NCBI RefSeq assembly: GCF_905475465.1 | Contig: NC_062239.1 | Coordinates: forward strand, 8,432,001-8,496,000 | From: Pieris napi | Taxonomy: Eukaryota > Arthropoda > Insecta > Lepidoptera > Pieridae | Length of the DNA stretch: 64,000 nt | Direction: 5' to 3' | Shown: piece by piece, positions 62,701 through 64,000 of the stretch | Layout of the letters: each line of letters starts with the position of its first letter | How positions within the stretch are numbered: position 1 is the first letter of the stretch | Position numbers and translations under genes: made by a program | The notes under the pieces: model-generated | Database searches by the model: none | What the model was told of the DNA's origin: nothing | The model's input: only the letters and a program-made list of their open reading frames with translations

Positions 62701-63049
62701 GCATCTCGACGGACACCGGACATAAGCCCTACATTATTTGTTCACGCATTGCGGATACAACCTTTATAATCCTATAAAAATTATTAATTTAGATTTTATG
62801 AAAACATTAGGTTTTTGATAAAAAAAACAACTTTCAAACAGCTACATTTATTCATCAGGTACATGGTGGACCGTGAGTCAGCATCGCAAGTACCACCTAA
62901 AGTTCAGGACCTTCTGTTCGCGATGGCCGTCTCCAACTCCTGTATGAATCCCCTAGTCTACGGCACCTACACCTTGAAAGTAAACGGATCCTTGCAACGG
63001 CTTCTCAAGAATATCTTTTGCATACCTGGTAGCGGATCTGATACGATAG
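23411..63049 (+). CDS. Neuropeptide GPCR, AKH/ACP (GnRH-like) receptor group, 3' end outside window
   Basis: Six phase-compatible exons: 23411-23704, 36989-37110, 40173-40278, 50244-50448, 60084-60240, 62859-63049; 358 codons, then a donor (GTATGT) leading to at least one exon beyond the window. The protein has three N-terminal sequons (N5, N8, N30), GN in TM1, LAVAD in TM2, the TM3/ECL2 cysteine pair (C114, C192), DRFF in place of DRY, CWLPY in TM6 (285-289) and NPLVY in TM7 (325-329). FGLYLSSNVLVCISLDR and PLEIGW are typical of adipokinetic hormone and ACP receptors, which couple a peptide in the haemolymph to Gq/Gs signalling at the plasma membrane. AKHR and ACPR cannot be separated here by eye; a corazonin receptor is less likely. 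Introns of 13.3, 3.1, 10.0, 9.6 and 2.6 kb are packed with transposons. Confidence 0.88.
23872..24174 (+). mobile_element. Dispersed repeat, family 1 (ACTAGC ... ATATATATAGAT)
   Basis: Opens ACTAGCCGTTTCGCGCCCGC and closes TTTCTTTTTATATATATAGAT. An inverted copy of the same family lies at 56390-56008. The opening and closing words are shared with families at 36446, 54935 and 43075, which suggests related non-autonomous elements; the class is not decided. Confidence 0.75.
24179..25204. other. Intron 1 DNA, nothing assigned
   Basis: AT-rich; the short ORF at 24501-24310 (-) has no recognisable domain. Confidence 0.35.
25205..25378 (-). mobile_element. RTE-type retrotransposon 3' terminal fragment
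   Basis: Read on the - strand from about 25370, one frame gives RRMAGDSNKLWHSLKEALTY then MWSI and a stop. This is the C-terminal end seen in RTE endonuclease-reverse transcriptases (compare WSEVAEDRDKWASLEEAYTQ in the element at 50757). Upstream residues are decayed. Confidence 0.7.
25830..25912 (-). mobile_element. Possible SINE relic with a B box
   Basis: The reverse complement contains GGTTTGAATCC preceded by a tRNA-like 5' part. It is a single weak match to a polymerase III B box, with no second copy recognised in the window. Confidence 0.35.
26215..26400 (-). mobile_element. tRNA-derived SINE of a second family
   Basis: The reverse complement has AAGTTCGATTCCCGGTTCG (B box), then a body with GGGAGGGTTGTGCGGTACC and CGAGTGCTTAAACCGTAC. 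The GATTCCCGGTTCGAGG arrangement is that of lepidopteran SINE heads. The A box is decayed. Confidence 0.55.
26401..27289. other. Intron 1 DNA, nothing assigned
   Basis: AT-rich, no repeat or ORF recognised. Confidence 0.35.
27290..27620 (-). mobile_element. Dispersed repeat, family 2 (inverted orientation)
   Basis: On the - strand it opens GTTACTAGCTGACCAGGCA and contains CCAAACCGTTTCGGAGG-like text (+ strand CCTCCGAAACGGCTTGACCA), with ATATATGTTATATACG at the far end. The copy at 43075-43470 is related and lies in + orientation. Confidence 0.65.
27623..28364. other. Intron 1 DNA, nothing assigned
   Basis: An ORF at 28043-27765 (-) lacks a recognisable domain. AT-rich throughout. Confidence 0.35.
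28365..28655. mobile_element. Candidate MITE with GAAGTTATACTTCTTT ends
   Basis: The left box GAAGTTATACTTCTTT and right box AAAGAAGTATAACTTC are exact inverses, about 240 bp apart. The left box is itself nearly palindromic, with CTTAAGTACGCGCG outside it and GCGCGCGCATCG inside the right half. Boundaries are uncertain. Confidence 0.4.
28656..29449. other. Intron 1 DNA, nothing assigned
   Basis: Overlapping short ORFs at 28690-28922 on both strands show no domain; the remainder is AT-rich. Confidence 0.35.
29450..29930 (-). mobile_element. Non-LTR retrotransposon RT C-terminal fragment
   Basis: The - strand frame gives RPDWMWLIPWRMGLWYGMLN then CVDSLAPSHLPRTSKKAGAAAE, the C-terminal segment of a large family of insect RTs (PW..G....WD.TC.DTLAPSHL). 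Beyond a frameshift, LVDSTSDPRAGAFLA follows. Same family as 41410, 49362 and 55310. GC-richer than its surroundings. Confidence 0.82.
29940..30197 (+). mobile_element. Non-LTR retrotransposon 3' end
   Basis: The frame reads FKKRVYSSLKGRQRTH* then a 3' UTR ending GTTTGCCCCCCTATTATAT and an A tract at 30185-30194. The K-G-R-Q-R end and the GTTTGCC tail are shared with 39545 and 44805. It abuts the opposite-strand fragment at 29930. Confidence 0.75.
30679..30867 (+). pseudogene. Possible Helitron helicase fragment
   Basis: SDLEVNEEIHNQALILIEDM then FYLI resembles the '(Y/H)N.AL..IED....I' segment near the C-terminal part of Helitron replicase-helicases. Only about 60 residues survive, there is no Walker motif, and no CTRR hairpin end was identified. 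Could also be chance. Confidence 0.3.
31090..31325 (-). mobile_element. Jockey/R1-like retrotransposon C-terminal zinc-knuckle fragment
   Basis: The - strand frame reads WASLLNKHLFVEAVTDSPMC then RGCFSAEESVTHVVLECEAV and ends LLCFWKELGWLS*. C-x2-C...H-x4-C is the zinc-binding knuckle that follows the RNase H-like region in these elements. It is the last part of an ORF2, with an intact stop. Confidence 0.82.
31992..32548. mobile_element. Foldback element, 557 bp, TA-bounded
   Basis: Ends TAAGATCCCGCTATA and TATAGCGGGATCTTA. Arms of about 150 bp (including CATATGGGTTGCCTAGC and its inverse) surround a loop of about 250 bp. The outer arms differ at a few bases. Non-coding; terminal TA suggests a Tc1/mariner-type target. 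Confidence 0.9.
32549..33264. other. Intron 1 DNA, nothing assigned
   Basis: AT-rich; short ORFs only. Confidence 0.35.
33265..33511. mobile_element. Inverted-repeat MITE, copy C (full length)
   Basis: CAGCCCTGCGATTCTG to CAGAATCGCAGGGCTG, 247 bp, with arms including CGCATCGGCGGTCGCTC and its inverse. The loop AGGTGGGAGCTTGTAG lies at about 33376-33391. It is the reference copy for comparing copies A, B and D. Confidence 0.93.
33512..34363. other. Intron 1 DNA, nothing assigned
   Basis: ORFs at 33650-33871 and 34014-34253 have no recognisable domain. Confidence 0.35.
34364..36442 (-). mobile_element. Non-LTR retrotransposon, 5'-truncated, intact RT frame
   Basis: A 578-codon frame (36442-34706) with no stop carries the RT palm: an SLNDKKSPGADRI entry motif, NYRPITILPT, VFIDYSKAFDTLRHSV (RT motif with the first Asp), GTAQGSVIGP, and the catalytic box FADD as QIFQFADDTCLV. 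The thumb and C-terminal regions follow. There is no endonuclease domain, so the copy is 5'-truncated. The 3' UTR ends in an (AAAT)n tail read on the - strand at 34389-34364. The layout fits a CR1/Jockey-like clade; the exact clade is not assigned. It lies antisense in GPCR intron 1. Confidence 0.92.
36446..36866 (+). mobile_element. Dispersed repeat, family 3 (ACTAGCTGGCCTGGCGAAC)
   Basis: Starts CTAGCTGGCCTGGCGAACAA directly beside the 5' truncation of the RT element and ends TTTTTATATATATAGAT. The copy at 54935-55307 matches along its length (GTACTTCAA, GGTCAAGCCGTTTTCATGTT). Confidence 0.85.
36989..37110 (+). CDS. GPCR exon 2: ECL1 and TM3
   Basis: Acceptor TTTCAG, donor GTAAGA, codes IGWKYTNAWLAGNLMC then TM3 to the Arg of DR, which is split over the junction. 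C114 is the conserved disulfide cysteine at the top of TM3. Confidence 0.93.
37751..39188. mobile_element. Foldback element, 1.44 kb, TA-bounded
   Basis: Ends TAGACCAGTGC and GCACTGGTCTA. Arms of about 665 bp surround a loop at about 38419-38532. Arms match closely in their inner part (CGTCAT ... GGGCGTTACTGC) and diverge more near the tips, and both contain a 7-8 nt G or C run (about 37892 and 39053). The ORF at 38932-39132 is a by-product of the arm. Non-coding. Confidence 0.92.
39545..39905 (-). mobile_element. Non-LTR retrotransposon 3' fragment
   Basis: The - strand frame reads FLPHTTSLWYHLSVEVFPNR then YDLRAFQKKAYHSLKGRPQ, the end of an RT ORF (LW..LP..VFP..YDL..FKK.AY..LKGRQ). The 3' UTR continues with GTGTCCATGGACGGCAG, which is shared with 44805-45345. 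Confidence 0.78.
40173..40278 (+). CDS. GPCR exon 3: ICL2 and TM4
   Basis: Acceptor TTTGCAG, donor GTAACA. Completes DRFFAVVYPLRLSVARRRSK and TM4, ending CSLPQ (residue 174). The basic ICL2 fits G-protein contact. Confidence 0.93.
40279..41409. other. Intron 3 DNA, nothing assigned
   Basis: AT-rich; the ORF at 41038-41229 has no recognisable domain. Confidence 0.35.
41410..41640 (+). mobile_element. Non-LTR retrotransposon RT tail fragment
   Basis: The frame gives SHLP*TSTKVFAEA at 41423 onward, matching SHLPRTSKKAGAAAE in the 29450-29930 copy. It continues with TGGGGTTCAAGTGCACAG and a decayed end near GTTGCCAGCATCAAAGG. Opposite strand to its relatives. Confidence 0.7.
41781..42230 (+). 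mobile_element. Jockey/R1-like RT C-terminal fragment
   Basis: SMQKWYEDFTDP and, after a frameshift near 41990, SVEAIRPVLGNR, then in a third frame HDTEHTLEECP. W......P..TVEAIRP.L and D.TAEHTL..CP are the hallmarks of the C-terminal knuckle region of these RTs. At least two frameshifts; dead. Confidence 0.7.
42387..42702. mobile_element. Inverted-repeat MITE with TCTCGCGAGAT arms
   Basis: Two arms of about 110 bp in inverted orientation (GTCACCGTAAAATTGTAAAC ... and its inverse) each hold the palindrome TCTCGCGAGA and CTGTCGAAAGATTGTG. The spacer runs from about 42500 to 42590. The solo arm at 15566-15673 is the same family. Confidence 0.9.
43075..43470 (+). mobile_element. Dispersed repeat, family 2 (+ orientation)
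   Basis: Contains ACCCCGCGAACTTCGTG near its start and GAATCGGTCGAGCCGTTTC near its end, with a final ACACGAGAATTTTATACTAT. It is the counterpart of the inverted copy at 27290-27620. Confidence 0.7.
43471..44804. other. Intron 3 DNA, nothing assigned
   Basis: The ORF at 43536-43775 carries no recognisable domain. A stretch near 44100-44240 is GC-richer but has no readable frame. Confidence 0.35.
44805..45345 (-). mobile_element. Retrotransposon 3' end split by an insertion
   Basis: Two halves, 44805-44862 (GGGAGGCAAACGGGCAGAAG) and about 45272-45345 (CGCCCATGGACACTCGCAC ... GCCGGCC), form one 3' UTR of the family seen at 39545 and 30000. They are separated by about 410 bp of unrelated AT-rich DNA at about 44863-45271. 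The insert has no obvious TIR. Confidence 0.65.
45346..46204. other. Intron 3 DNA, GC-richer patch of unknown origin
   Basis: Positions 45525-45690 are distinctly GC-richer, and a - strand frame (45685-45494) is rich in Arg and Gly but matches nothing I recognise. The rest is AT-rich. Confidence 0.3.
46205..46307 (+). pseudogene. 5'-truncated 5S rRNA-like sequence
   Basis: AATACACCGGTTCTCGTCCG, then the internal control region (ACTTGGATGGGTGACCGCC then TGGGAAC), and the end GATGTTGGC followed by nine Ts, a polymerase III terminator. The first 20-30 nt of 5S rRNA are absent or unrecognisable, and there are substitutions in the 3' stem (CAACTCTT). It is either a retroposed pseudogene or a 5S-derived (SINE3-type) head. 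Confidence 0.85.
46629..48560 (+). mobile_element. Decayed DNA transposon of unassigned superfamily, TIR AGGGTGGTCC
   Basis: TIRs TTAGGGTGGTCCTTA at the left and TAAGGACCACCCTAA at the right; 1.93 kb. Reading frames between about 46806 and 48290 join into one decayed transposase: NLDVSK-like N terminus, LLEDITGHKTKDRLPILTSG and AVPILERGTSETCAPAVYEA, FDTTA-x-NTG, WFACRHHIMEIMLSAV, PRDDYRELLNLTIISLRGVP, PAGLHRARWMARALYSLKMY, then ERGMEEYNKLI-like text near 48150. At least five frameshifts or stops break it. Asp in FDTT and nearby conserved residues suggest a DDE-type enzyme. The class is not one I can name; similar predicted proteins occur in insect genomes as uncharacterised. Flanks are AT repeats, so the target duplication is hidden. 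Confidence 0.85.
48559..48580. repeat. (TA)n microsatellite beside the transposon
   Basis: Eleven TA units immediately right of the TIR; a shorter TA run lies left at 46620-46628. Insertion into an AT tract, or growth of the duplicated target, would explain both. Confidence 0.9.
48581..49361. other. Intron 3 DNA, nothing assigned
   Basis: AT-rich with a GC-richer stretch (about 49028-49130) without an open frame. Confidence 0.35.
49362..49548 (-). mobile_element. Non-LTR retrotransposon RT tail fragment
   Basis: The - strand frame reads HLPRKSKNTRLIPSTYFGIA then LEPWGSRSQALIKILSWRLV and DSTGDPSAVTFLARISIVIQ, the terminal segment of the same RT family as 29450, 41410 and 55310. Its 5' side joins the mariner fragment abruptly. 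Confidence 0.78.
49549..50008 (+). mobile_element. mariner transposase C-terminal half and 3' TIR
   Basis: The open frame to 49930 gives LLHDNARPHTAQQTATKLEE and LRHPPYSPDLAPTDYHFFRN. These hold the second catalytic Asp (HDNARPHTA) and third Asp (SPDLAPTDYH) of the mariner DD34D triad. The 3' UTR ends with a TIR-like TTTCATATGTAAGGACC, then TA at 50009-50010. The N-terminal half with the first Asp is missing; the break is at the RT fragment to the left. Confidence 0.9.
50244..50448 (+). CDS. GPCR exon 4: ECL2 and TM5
   Basis: Acceptor TTCAACAG, donor GTAAAT. Codes SLIFRVKRHPYVAAFEQCVSF with the ECL2 cysteine (C192), then TM5 VFCVCAMYFVPLLVITACY, and ends in the intracellular loop after SSKGIT. 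Confidence 0.93.
50757..53039 (-). pseudogene. RTE ORF2, end of endonuclease plus reverse transcriptase
   Basis: 760 codons without a stop. It opens with the last part of the APE domain (WTWRSPNGQYRNEIDFILSN), then SPGSDNITNETLK, NYRPISLLPSLYKLFSTI, YISFIDYQKAFDTVRHNSIW (first catalytic Asp), RGVRQGDPLSPTIF, LRFADDLALLSES (catalytic Asp pair) and a YVYLGKTIS thumb motif. The C-terminal HVARLTDHRWTKKVTFWKGP then the terminal Trp-rich segment are typical of insect RTE proteins. The RT itself looks intact, but the frame is cut off from most of the endonuclease. Confidence 0.93.
53066..53650 (-). pseudogene. RTE apurinic-like endonuclease (N-terminal part of ORF2)
   Basis: The frame reads IATYNVRTLSSYDRLLEFEE, DIIGISEMRRHG (catalytic Glu), GVGFIINKSL, ISIIQVYAPTEAA and LMGDFNAKLG (Asp-x-Asn). 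It stops just after DFNAKLGTPKD. The expected link (a G-x-x-G-x-G-x-RN stretch) is missing before the next frame begins, so a deletion with a frameshift lies at about 53039-53066. Confidence 0.92.
53760..54599 (-). pseudogene. RTE ORF1 with coiled coil, one internal stop
   Basis: The first frame (54599-54246; ATG at 54599 or the Met of MDKNIEMLWEKLEEK) holds a heptad-rich coiled coil (IIQENKKLKTQIAKLEQKLD) then NLVFFGVEEKGKRE. After one TAA the same frame continues to 53760 with RPVVVSLSTNWKKHLILKNK and a basic tail. The layout (coiled coil, then a compact domain, then basic) fits a nucleic-acid-binding ORF1p; its absence from many RTE elements makes this copy of interest. Confidence 0.8.
54935..55307 (+). 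mobile_element. Dispersed repeat, family 3, second copy
   Basis: CTAGCTGGCCTGGCGAACAT ... TTTTTATATATATAGAT, very close to 36446-36866. Both copies sit at the 5' side of antisense retrotransposons, which may be coincidence. Confidence 0.88.
55310..55510 (-). mobile_element. Non-LTR retrotransposon RT tail fragment
   Basis: The - strand shows SEYDFILFGVETLGP, a stop, then in a shifted frame RFSLAIQRGNAVSIFGTLPP. It matches the end of the RT family at 29450, 41410 and 49362. Frameshifted and dead. Confidence 0.78.
55511..56007. other. Intron 4 DNA, nothing assigned
   Basis: AT-rich, A runs, no ORF. Confidence 0.35.
56008..56390 (-). mobile_element. Dispersed repeat, family 1, inverted copy
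   Basis: Reverse complement opens ACTAGCCGTTTCGCGCCCGC and closes TTTATATATATATAGAT, as in 23872-24174. This copy is longer by an internal stretch containing CTAAACGTCAACATC read on +. Confidence 0.85.
56391..58665. other. Intron 4 DNA, nothing assigned
   Basis: Over 2 kb of AT-rich DNA. A small inverted pair GCGACTCTCGAGTCGC lies near 56451. No ORF or repeat copy recognised. Confidence 0.4.
58666..58924 (-). mobile_element. tRNA-derived SINE, copy 3
   Basis: Reverse complement opens AGCAGTGTTGGCTTAGTAGC with B-box region GTAGGATTAATCCTCGG (mutated), and keeps AACATCGTGGGGAAAACGGC and TGAGGCCAAGACCTATATAG. Older than the copy at 22693. Confidence 0.85.
58925..59754. other. Intron 4 DNA with a possible old SINE relic
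   Basis: GATGTTTTCCTACAGCGTAC at about 59573 resembles the SINE body (GATGTTTTCTTTCACCGTTC). The rest shows nothing. The ORF at 59193-59008 (-) has no domain. Confidence 0.35.
59755..60023. mobile_element. MITE with GGGAGCGTTCAAG ends and poly-C runs
   Basis: TIRs GGGAGCGTTCAAGTATTACG and CGTAATACTTGAACGCTCCC. Two long C runs (about 59799-59810 and 59980-59992) lie inside, one near each end on the same strand. 269 bp, non-coding, ends 60 bp before GPCR exon 5. Confidence 0.9.
60084..60240 (+). CDS. GPCR exon 5: ICL3 and TM6
   Basis: Acceptor CTATACAG, donor GTAAGA. Codes a basic third loop (SDRRVLERARQRTLRM) and TM6 with CWLPY. The loop is the usual G-protein-selecting region. The exon starts in phase 1 and ends within Trp295. 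Confidence 0.93.
60481..60652. mobile_element. Inverted-repeat MITE, copy D, with inverted loop
   Basis: TCAGCCCTGCGATTCTG to CAGAATCGCAGGGCTGA. After the first 30 bp it reads TAATAAACAATAAACTAC and GCTCCCACCTTTTC (60511-60544), the exact inverse of the loop of copy C (about 33372-33405), and then the complete right arm. The inner left arm is missing. Confidence 0.93.
60653..61306. other. Intron 5 DNA, nothing assigned
   Basis: AT-rich, no ORF. Confidence 0.35.
61307..61532. repeat. Hairpin repeat enclosing the CACCGTGACC motif
   Basis: Arms 61307-61343 (ACTTTTTGACCGGATTGAAG) and 61497-61532 (CTTCAATCCGGTCAAAAAG) are near-perfect inverses. The loop carries CAGTCACCGTGACCACGCAC then CTGTAAAGCACGCGAAACG, the motif also found at 19930-19958. 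Confidence 0.88.
61533..62858. other. Intron 5 DNA, nothing assigned
   Basis: AT-rich; T-rich tract before the exon 6 acceptor. Confidence 0.35.
62859..63049 (+). CDS. GPCR exon 6: ECL3, TM7, start of C-terminal tail
   Basis: Acceptor TTCATCAG, donor GTATGT. Codes WYMVDRESASQVPPKVQD, TM7 with NSCMNPLVYG, and helix 8 with SLQRLLKNIFC then IPGSGSDTIG. The donor at 63050 means the tail continues on an exon past the window. Confidence 0.92.
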
Positions 63050-63234
63050 GTATGTTTTATTTTATATAACACTGCTTTTAAAATAGTATCGCTATTGTGC
63101 AGGCCGTTATAAAAATATAATATGTTTATTCATACATGGTGTAAGCAATCAACGTAAGGAAAAAACTTTTTAAGCTTTTCCTTACATTGCTTCTCCAATC
63201 CCTCTCTTTAGTTCTCTTTTAGACAAATTATGTT

Positions 63235-63420
63235 TACGCTATGATACAAAAGATAAACTCCACCCGTTTCACCTTGACGTCTGGCGTTCCACGATGGCGC
63301 GTTTAAAATACTTCACTGACGCGCACTTTATGGAACCAGCTACGATTCCAGGTATTTCCAAACGGTTGAGACTGGGCCTTCAACAGAAGAGCGTATCTTA
63401 AAGGCTGACAACGAAAAAAT
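63235..63420 (+). mobile_element. Decayed RT C-terminal fragment
   Basis: The frame gives TLWNQLRFQVFPNG*DWAFN then RRAYLKG*QRK, matching LW..L...VFP..YDL..F..RAY.LKGRQR with two stops. Upstream text HPFHLDVWRST-like fits the same ORF. Confidence 0.68.
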
Positions 63421-63429
63421 TATATGAGT

Positions 63430-63654
63430 ACTAGTGGACCCGACAGACGTTGTCCTGCATGATATTTCAAGCGATTAGTAAAGCAAAGTATGAAAGTATC
63501 GACTGCAGCGCCATCTGGCGGTCTGATTTGTGAATCTAAACCATTCCCAGATCCCCTTGAACACACATAAAAAATTTCATCAAAATCGGTCCAGTCGTTT
63601 GAGTGAAGTTCAGTGACATACACACTCACAGAAGAATTATATATATAAAAAGAT
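63430..63654 (+). mobile_element. Dispersed repeat, family 4 (ACTAGTGGACCCGACAGAC)
   Basis: Opens ACTAGTGGACCCGACAGACG and ends AATCGGTCCAGTCGTTTG, a spacer, then TATATATAAAAAGATC. It shares the start and end style of families 1-3. Confidence 0.7.
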
Positions 63655-63739
63655 CAATTATTATTAATTGTTTTCTAATTGACTTGTGGGGCGTCAAATT
63701 AAGCTATTATCCAAGAATAAGAAACATTGATATTCAGTT

Positions 63740-64000
63740 TAAGGCTGCCTACGCACTGGCGACCATGGTCGCCGCGACCTGGCCGCGGCGGCCAGTGAAT
63801 TCTGGACTTTATATGGCCATCGCTATAGCCCCTACGCACTTAGCGGCCAGCGACCAGCGGCCACCGTTGGCCGCGGCGTCTAATTTGATGCGACGCGATT
63901 TTCACATTTGATGTCCGCATGTCGCGCTTGCCTACGCACCAGCGACCATGGTCGCGGCGGCCTGGCCGCGTCTATGGTCGCCAGTGCGTAGGCTGCCTTA
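63740..64000. mobile_element. Word-rich MITE built on GGCCGCGG / GCGACCATGGTCGC
   Basis: TIRs TAAGGCTGCCTACGCACTGG and CCAGTGCGTAGGCTGCCTTA, the right one ending on the last base of the window. The interior repeats GCGACCATGGTCGC and CCGCGGCGGCC in both orientations, giving a GC-rich island in AT-rich DNA. The ORF at 63603-63911 runs through it by chance. Confidence 0.9.

Noticed and set aside
63603..63911. 102-codon ORF near the right edge
   Set aside because: Runs through the GC-rich MITE at 63740-64000; the apparent protein is a by-product of its repeated word.
1..64000. CRISPR array, operon, bacterial origin or integron
   Set aside because: No regularly spaced repeats; introns, SINEs and poly(A) signals show eukaryotic nuclear DNA.

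Overview
The window looks like nuclear DNA from an insect, most likely a moth or butterfly. It is AT-rich, its genes carry spliceosomal introns, and it is crowded with lepidopteran-style transposable elements: tRNA-derived SINEs, RTE and other non-LTR retrotransposon tails, mariner, MITEs and foldback elements. The order assignment is inference from gene and repeat style.

Three host genes can be read. (1) Positions 67-4116 (+) hold a complete eight-exon cytochrome P450 of the CYP4 type, 508 codons, with all diagnostic motifs. (2) Positions 6193-4261 (-) hold a two-exon GT10 alpha-1,3-fucosyltransferase. It runs tail-to-tail with the P450: the stop codons are 144 bp apart and the two polyadenylation signals sit within about 35 bp. 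(3) From 23411 to the right edge runs a rhodopsin-like GPCR of the AKH/ACP (GnRH-like) receptor group. Six exons (358 residues, start through TM7) are spread over about 40 kb and at least one more exon lies outside the window. The three genes show no functional link.

Positions 6.2-23.4 kb are intergenic and hold a 2.43 kb near-perfect palindrome (8347-10776), two copies of an inverted-repeat MITE, word-rich MITEs, SINEs, a Harbinger-like MITE and a MADF-domain fragment. The GPCR introns hold most of the remaining mobile DNA. Intron 1 has RT fragments, a foldback element, a MITE and a 578-residue reverse-transcriptase ORF. Intron 2 has a 1.44 kb foldback. Intron 3 has RT tails, a decayed DNA transposon with TIRs AGGGTGGTCC, a 5S rRNA-like relic and a truncated mariner. 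Intron 4 has a nearly full RTE retrotransposon with ORF1 and EN/RT. Intron 5 has another MITE copy and a hairpin repeat.

The most unusual structures are the three foldbacks, each bounded by TA; four MITE-like elements built from one short self-complementary word repeated in both orientations; a MITE copy whose central loop is inverted; and the decayed transposon with an HFDGK / FDTT / ACRHH signature. All family calls come from reading the sequence; no searches were run.
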